Source of the DNA: Chloroflexota bacterium
GTDB taxonomy: Bacteria > Chloroflexota > Anaerolineae > Promineifilales > Promineifilaceae
Direction: 5' to 3'
Assembly: GCA_003519205.1 (NCBI GenBank)
Contig: DOXE01000358.1
Span: forward strand, 2,757 to 8,342
DNA length: 5,586 nt
The position numbers were made by a program, and so were the translations under genes. This document shows positions 5,271 through 5,586 of the stretch, in pieces. Numbering within the stretch: position 1 is the stretch's first letter; each line of letters starts with the position of its first letter. The notes under the pieces were generated by a model. It ran no database searches. It saw only the letters and a program-made list of their open reading frames with translations, and was not told the origin of the DNA.

Positions 5271-5323
5271 AAGAAGAAAAATGTAAACCAGGCTCTTCCC
5301 ACAATTGTAGGAAGAGCCTGGTT
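5271..5323 (-). terminator. Intrinsic terminator of the prenyltransferase gene
   Basis: AACCAGGCTCTTCC and GGAAGAGCCTGGTT form a perfect 14-bp stem (5286-5299 with 5310-5323) around a ten-base loop. On the minus strand the stem is followed by TACATTTTTCTTCTT, a U-rich tract beginning four bases after the stem. It lies about 30 bases after the TAA at 5353-5355, as expected for a factor-independent terminator. The plus-strand side (TTGGGGATG) has no T-run, so termination should be one-directional and should separate this gene from the 7TM gene. Confidence 0.85.
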
Positions 5324-5352
5324 GGGGATGTAGTAGCACCGAAGGCAGAAAA

Positions 5353-5586
5353 TTACATGACTACATTGGTTACCTGCCCTGCCAATAGAAGCCCGACGAC
5401 GAGTAGAACGCCAACGGCAACATGAAGCATGATCGTAAAGGCGTTGGCTTTAATAAGGCTGCGGTCTGCGTAATGGCGGAAAAGTGTAATCGTCGTATAG
5501 ACGCCAAAGGGCAGCGCGAGGAAGGTCAATAAGACGCTCCAAGGCAATACCCCGACTAGAACACCAAAGAGCAAGATGCCAAAGGC
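5353..5586 (-). CDS. C-terminal end of a probable UbiA-family prenyltransferase (partial, 77 aa)
   Basis: The frame is open to the window edge, so only the last 77 residues are seen. They form two long hydrophobic segments (about 1-30 and 52-73). Between them lies a polar stretch containing LFRHYADRSLIKANAFTIMLH. That pattern, a basic linker followed by a helix starting near a conserved Asn/Thr-Leu-His and ending LLLAGQ, is typical of the last helices of UbiA-superfamily membrane prenyltransferases. MenA-like and other quinone, heme or chlorophyll prenyl transferases belong to this superfamily, and they attach an isoprenoid chain to an aromatic acceptor at the membrane. The catalytic Asp-rich motifs would lie outside the window, so neither activity nor substrate can be checked. 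Another polytopic membrane protein is possible. The terminator at 5271-5323 closes the transcript. Confidence 0.6.
   Translation of the reverse strand, partial: AFGILLFGVLVGVLPWSVLLTFLALPFGVYTTITLFRHYADRSLIKANAFTIMLHVAVGVLLVVGLLLAGQVTNVVM

Noticed and set aside
1..5586. CRISPR array, tRNA/rRNA genes or insertion sequence
   Set aside because: No regular direct repeats with spacers, no cloverleaf or rRNA core motifs and no transposase-like frame were seen on either strand.

Overview
The window looks like ordinary bacterial chromosome of roughly balanced base composition. It carries seven recognisable genes plus a few short doubtful open frames. No single gene fixes the taxonomy. The FHA/zinc-ribbon proteins, a histidine-kinase-type 7TM sensor region, frequent GTG/TTG starts with clear GGAG ribosome sites, and a G-run-rich spacer together suggest a Chloroflexota-like bacterium, with cyanobacteria as second choice. 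This is an inference of low to moderate confidence.

Layout. Bases 28-1052 (minus strand) hold two tandem paralogous forkhead-associated (FHA) proteins. The upstream copy (540-1052) adds a C-terminal four-cysteine zinc ribbon; the downstream copy (28-399) is a bare FHA domain. A spacer of about 520 bases (1053-1570) separates them from a divergent plus-strand pair. That spacer holds a candidate FHA promoter, a G-run-rich segment with quadruplex potential, and two very short open frames in the same phase as the next gene. The plus-strand pair is a 415-residue unrecognised protein (1571-2818), with a degenerate P-loop-like N-terminal half and a probable C-terminal winged helix, followed by a compact three-helix MscS-family channel (2939-3724). 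Their 120-base spacer contains three alternating GTTTAC/GTAAAC half-sites at 8-base intervals.

The rest is on the minus strand. A small cupin (3721-4053) shares overlapping stop codons with the channel gene. A membrane protein (4209-5138) matches the 7TM sensory part of histidine kinases but ends before any kinase domain. The C-terminal end of a probable UbiA-family prenyltransferase (5353 to the window edge) is followed by a strong intrinsic terminator.

How the genes may work together. The FHA pair should read phosphothreonine signals made by a kinase outside the window. The 415-residue protein and the MscS channel are the best candidate for an uncharacterised two-gene system: a putative regulatory or sensing protein beside a membrane pore. 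Cupin, 7TM protein and prenyltransferase show no clear functional link to each other or to that pair.
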